Positions 62,520-64,000 of a DNA stretch of 64,000 nt are shown here, in pieces. Under the pieces are notes generated by a model. That model saw only the letters and a program-made list of their open reading frames with translations, ran no database searches and had not been told where the DNA came from. The stretch spans positions 124,001-188,000 of the forward strand of contig JACTMJ010000004.1 in NCBI GenBank assembly GCA_014584705.1, given 5' to 3'. The DNA comes from Acidobacteriota bacterium (lineage in GTDB: Bacteria; Acidobacteriota; Terriglobia; Bryobacterales; Bryobacteraceae). A program made the translations under genes and the position numbers. How positions within the stretch are numbered: the stretch's first letter is position 1; each line of letters starts with the position of its first letter.

Positions 62520-63556
62520 GGCCGGGCACCTTCTGGCGACGCATGCGCATCGTCGTGAAGCGCTTCCCCGGTATAGATGCGCCGCACCACCTCTTCAATG
62601 GGCTGCTCTTCCATGGTGAGGTCGAGCACCTGCACCTCATTCACAATGCGCCGGATGAGTTCCGCCGGTTGCACCTCTTCCCGCCGGAAGCGCAGACGGT
62701 AACTCAATTCGTCCGCCCGTTCCACGGCAACTCCGGGCATGGAGAATGCGGCTAGCAGGGCGGCCTGATCCCGGTCACGAAGATCCACCTTCAGCGCGCT
62801 CTCCCGCCACAGCATTCGCTTGAGTTCGGGAAGACCGCCGTCGTAGAGCACCTTGCCATGGTCAATGATCATCAGCCGGTGGCAGAGCTCTTCGATATCA
62901 GAGAGGTCATGCGTGGTAAGCAGCATGGTGGTGCCATACTCGCGGTTGACCTCTTTGAGGAAAGTGCGGATGCTCTCTTTGGCGACAATGTCGAGGCCGA
63001 TCGTGGGCTCGTCGAGAAACAGCAGCGGAGGATTGTGCAGCAGCGCGGCGGCAACATCGCAGCGCATTCTCTCGCCGAGGGAGAGCTTGCGGACTGGGGT
63101 GTGCAGATAGCGCTTCAGCTCGAGCACTTCGTCGAACTTCGCGAGCCGGTGGTCGTACTCGGCCTGAGAAATTTCGTATATCTTCTGAAGCAGGCGGAAG
63201 CTTTCCACGACGCCGATATCCCACCAGAGCTGGGTTCGCTGGCCGAAGACCACGCCGATGGTGCGCGTGTAGCGGGTGCGCTCCCGCCACGGGCAGTATC
63301 CGTTGGCCACGATGCGTCCGGAACTGGGGACCAGAATGCCGGTGAGCATCTTGATGGAAGTGGACTTGCCCGCGCCATTGGGGCCGATGTAACCCACCAT
63401 CTCCCCCTGGCCAATGGTGAAGCTCACGTTGTCGACAGCTCTGAAATTGCGGTACTGGCGGGAATAGAGGTCCTGAATCGCACCCCAGACGCCCTCCCGG
63501 CGGTCAAAGGTGCGAAAATCCTTCACCAGATTCTCAACCTCGACGACAGACGGCAT
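62516..63556 (-). CDS. ABC exporter ATP-binding protein, COG4586-like
   Basis: The 346-aa ATPase has the distinctive long COG4586 N-terminus (FRTFDRREGVWGAIQDLYSRQYRNFRAVDNVSF), Walker A GPNGAGKS (58-65), VFGQRTQLWWDI in place of the usual Q-loop, signature LSLGERMRCD, Walker B LLFLDEPT and the switch His in TTHDLSD. A C-terminal regulatory domain of about 90 residues follows. ATG 63556 is preferred to the in-frame upstream start at 63574. It is the first gene of the ATPase-permease-permease operon. Confidence 0.95.
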   Translation of the reverse strand: MPSVVEVENLVKDFRTFDRREGVWGAIQDLYSRQYRNFRAVDNVSFTIGQGEMVGYIGPNGAGKSTSIKMLTGILVPSSGRIVANGYCPWRERTRYTRTIGVVFGQRTQLWWDIGVVESFRLLQKIYEISQAEYDHRLAKFDEVLELKRYLHTPVRKLSLGERMRCDVAAALLHNPPLLFLDEPTIGLDIVAKESIRTFLKEVNREYGTTMLLTTHDLSDIEELCHRLMIIDHGKVLYDGGLPELKRMLWRESALKVDLRDRDQAALLAAFSMPGVAVERADELSYRLRFRREEVQPAELIRRIVNEVQVLDLTMEEQPIEEVVRRIYTGEALHDDAHASPEGARP

Positions 63557-63626
63557 CGCCCTTGAGTTTAGCACCGCGACTCTGCCATCCTTCTGGAACG
63601 ACAGGGAATGTTACCCTGTGGAAGCA

Positions 63627-64000
63627 ATGCAAGGGAAAGTGATTCAGGTGAATATATCGCCGGGAGGCGTACCCAAACGACCGATTCCGGAAGGCCATGT
63701 CACCGCCGAGGGATTTCAGGGCGATAGCTGGCGGCATCCGGAATATCATGGCGGACCGATGAAAGCGGTGCTGCTGGTAAGCATGGAAGTGATCGAAGAC
63801 CTGATCGCCCAGGGGTTCCCTGTGTTCGCGGGCGCGACGGGCGAGAACCTGACGACGCAGGGCCTGGTTTACAGCGAGTTGCGGATCGGGGATCGCTTGC
63901 ACGTGGGAGATGCCCTGCTCGAGATCACCCGCGTCCGCCGGCCCTGCGTGACCTTGAGCGTGTACGGCGATACCATCCAGGCGGCAATCTACGATGAACG
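63627..64000 (+). CDS. MOSC domain protein (5' part; continues past window)
   Basis: An open frame of 124 complete codons starting at ATG 63627 (GTGGAAG upstream) runs off the window end. It encodes QVNISPGGVPKRPI, GDSWRHPEYHGGPMKAVLLVS, GATGENLTTQGLVYSELRIGD and ITRVRRPCVTLSVYG, the core of the MOSC domain with its conserved Cys (RRPC) that binds a molybdenum-cofactor sulfur. Such YiiM-type proteins act in molybdenum-dependent reductive detoxification. The C-terminus is not visible. Confidence 0.88.
   Translation, partial: MQGKVIQVNISPGGVPKRPIPEGHVTAEGFQGDSWRHPEYHGGPMKAVLLVSMEVIEDLIAQGFPVFAGATGENLTTQGLVYSELRIGDRLHVGDALLEITRVRRPCVTLSVYGDTIQAAIYDE

Overview
The window looks like a piece of a high-GC chromosome from an Acidobacteriota bacterium, most likely of the Bryobacterales/Solibacter type. 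This is an inference from gene content: three very large Oar-like TonB-dependent receptors with an N-terminal carboxypeptidase-regulatory domain, Tat-exported Gfo/Idh/MocA and sugar-isomerase proteins, DUF2339 and TIGR03790 proteins, and many small secreted proteins. No rRNA, tRNA, CRISPR array, phage or insertion sequence was recognised.

Layout. 1-5.6 kb: RND efflux adaptor plus pump and a periplasmic glycerophosphodiesterase. 5.6-10.4 kb: an Oar-like receptor and a GlpT/UhpT-type antiporter. 10.7-15.6 kb: a membrane acyltransferase-like protein, then a minus-strand operon (Tat oxidoreductase, TIM-barrel isomerase, SDR reductase, AhpD-like protein). 15.9-20 kb: SH3 lipoprotein, DciA-like protein, gatC-gatA and Mn-type superoxide dismutase. 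20-28.6 kb: secreted barrel-like protein and two more TonB receptors, one with a tandem metalloregulator-like operator. 29-36 kb: HD-GYP response regulator, MFS transporter, small holin-like protein, ABC-2 exporter and an oligogalacturonate-lyase-like propeller. 36-36.8 kb: a hairpin-rich non-coding stretch. 36.8-43 kb: PIG-L deacetylase, aroC-def-fmt-argJ and a second, degenerate PIG-L protein. 43.2-47.3 kb: smc with an unusual Asn-Gly-His repeat insert. 47.6-64 kb: QOR-GNAT pair, OmpA protein, S10 peptidase, DUF2339-TIGR03790-deacetylase operon, secreted proteins, a three-gene ABC-2 exporter and a MOSC protein cut by the window edge.

The most notable signal is in the AhpD/carboxymuconolactone-decarboxylase gene (complement 11877-12434). 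Its frame is interrupted once, by a UGA exactly at the second cysteine of the CxxC active site. A perfect 6-bp hairpin with a G in its 5-nt loop follows at the distance expected of a bacterial SECIS element. The gene therefore reads as a CxxU selenoprotein rather than a pseudogene. The selenocysteine machinery itself is not in this window.

Cooperation between genes: many neighbours overlap by 1-11 bp or sit within 60 bp (gatC/gatA, aroC/def, the ABC sets, DUF2339/TIGR03790/deacetylase, QOR/GNAT, the oxidoreductase operon), indicating co-transcription. Several rho-independent-type hairpins and a few sigma70-like promoters are listed.
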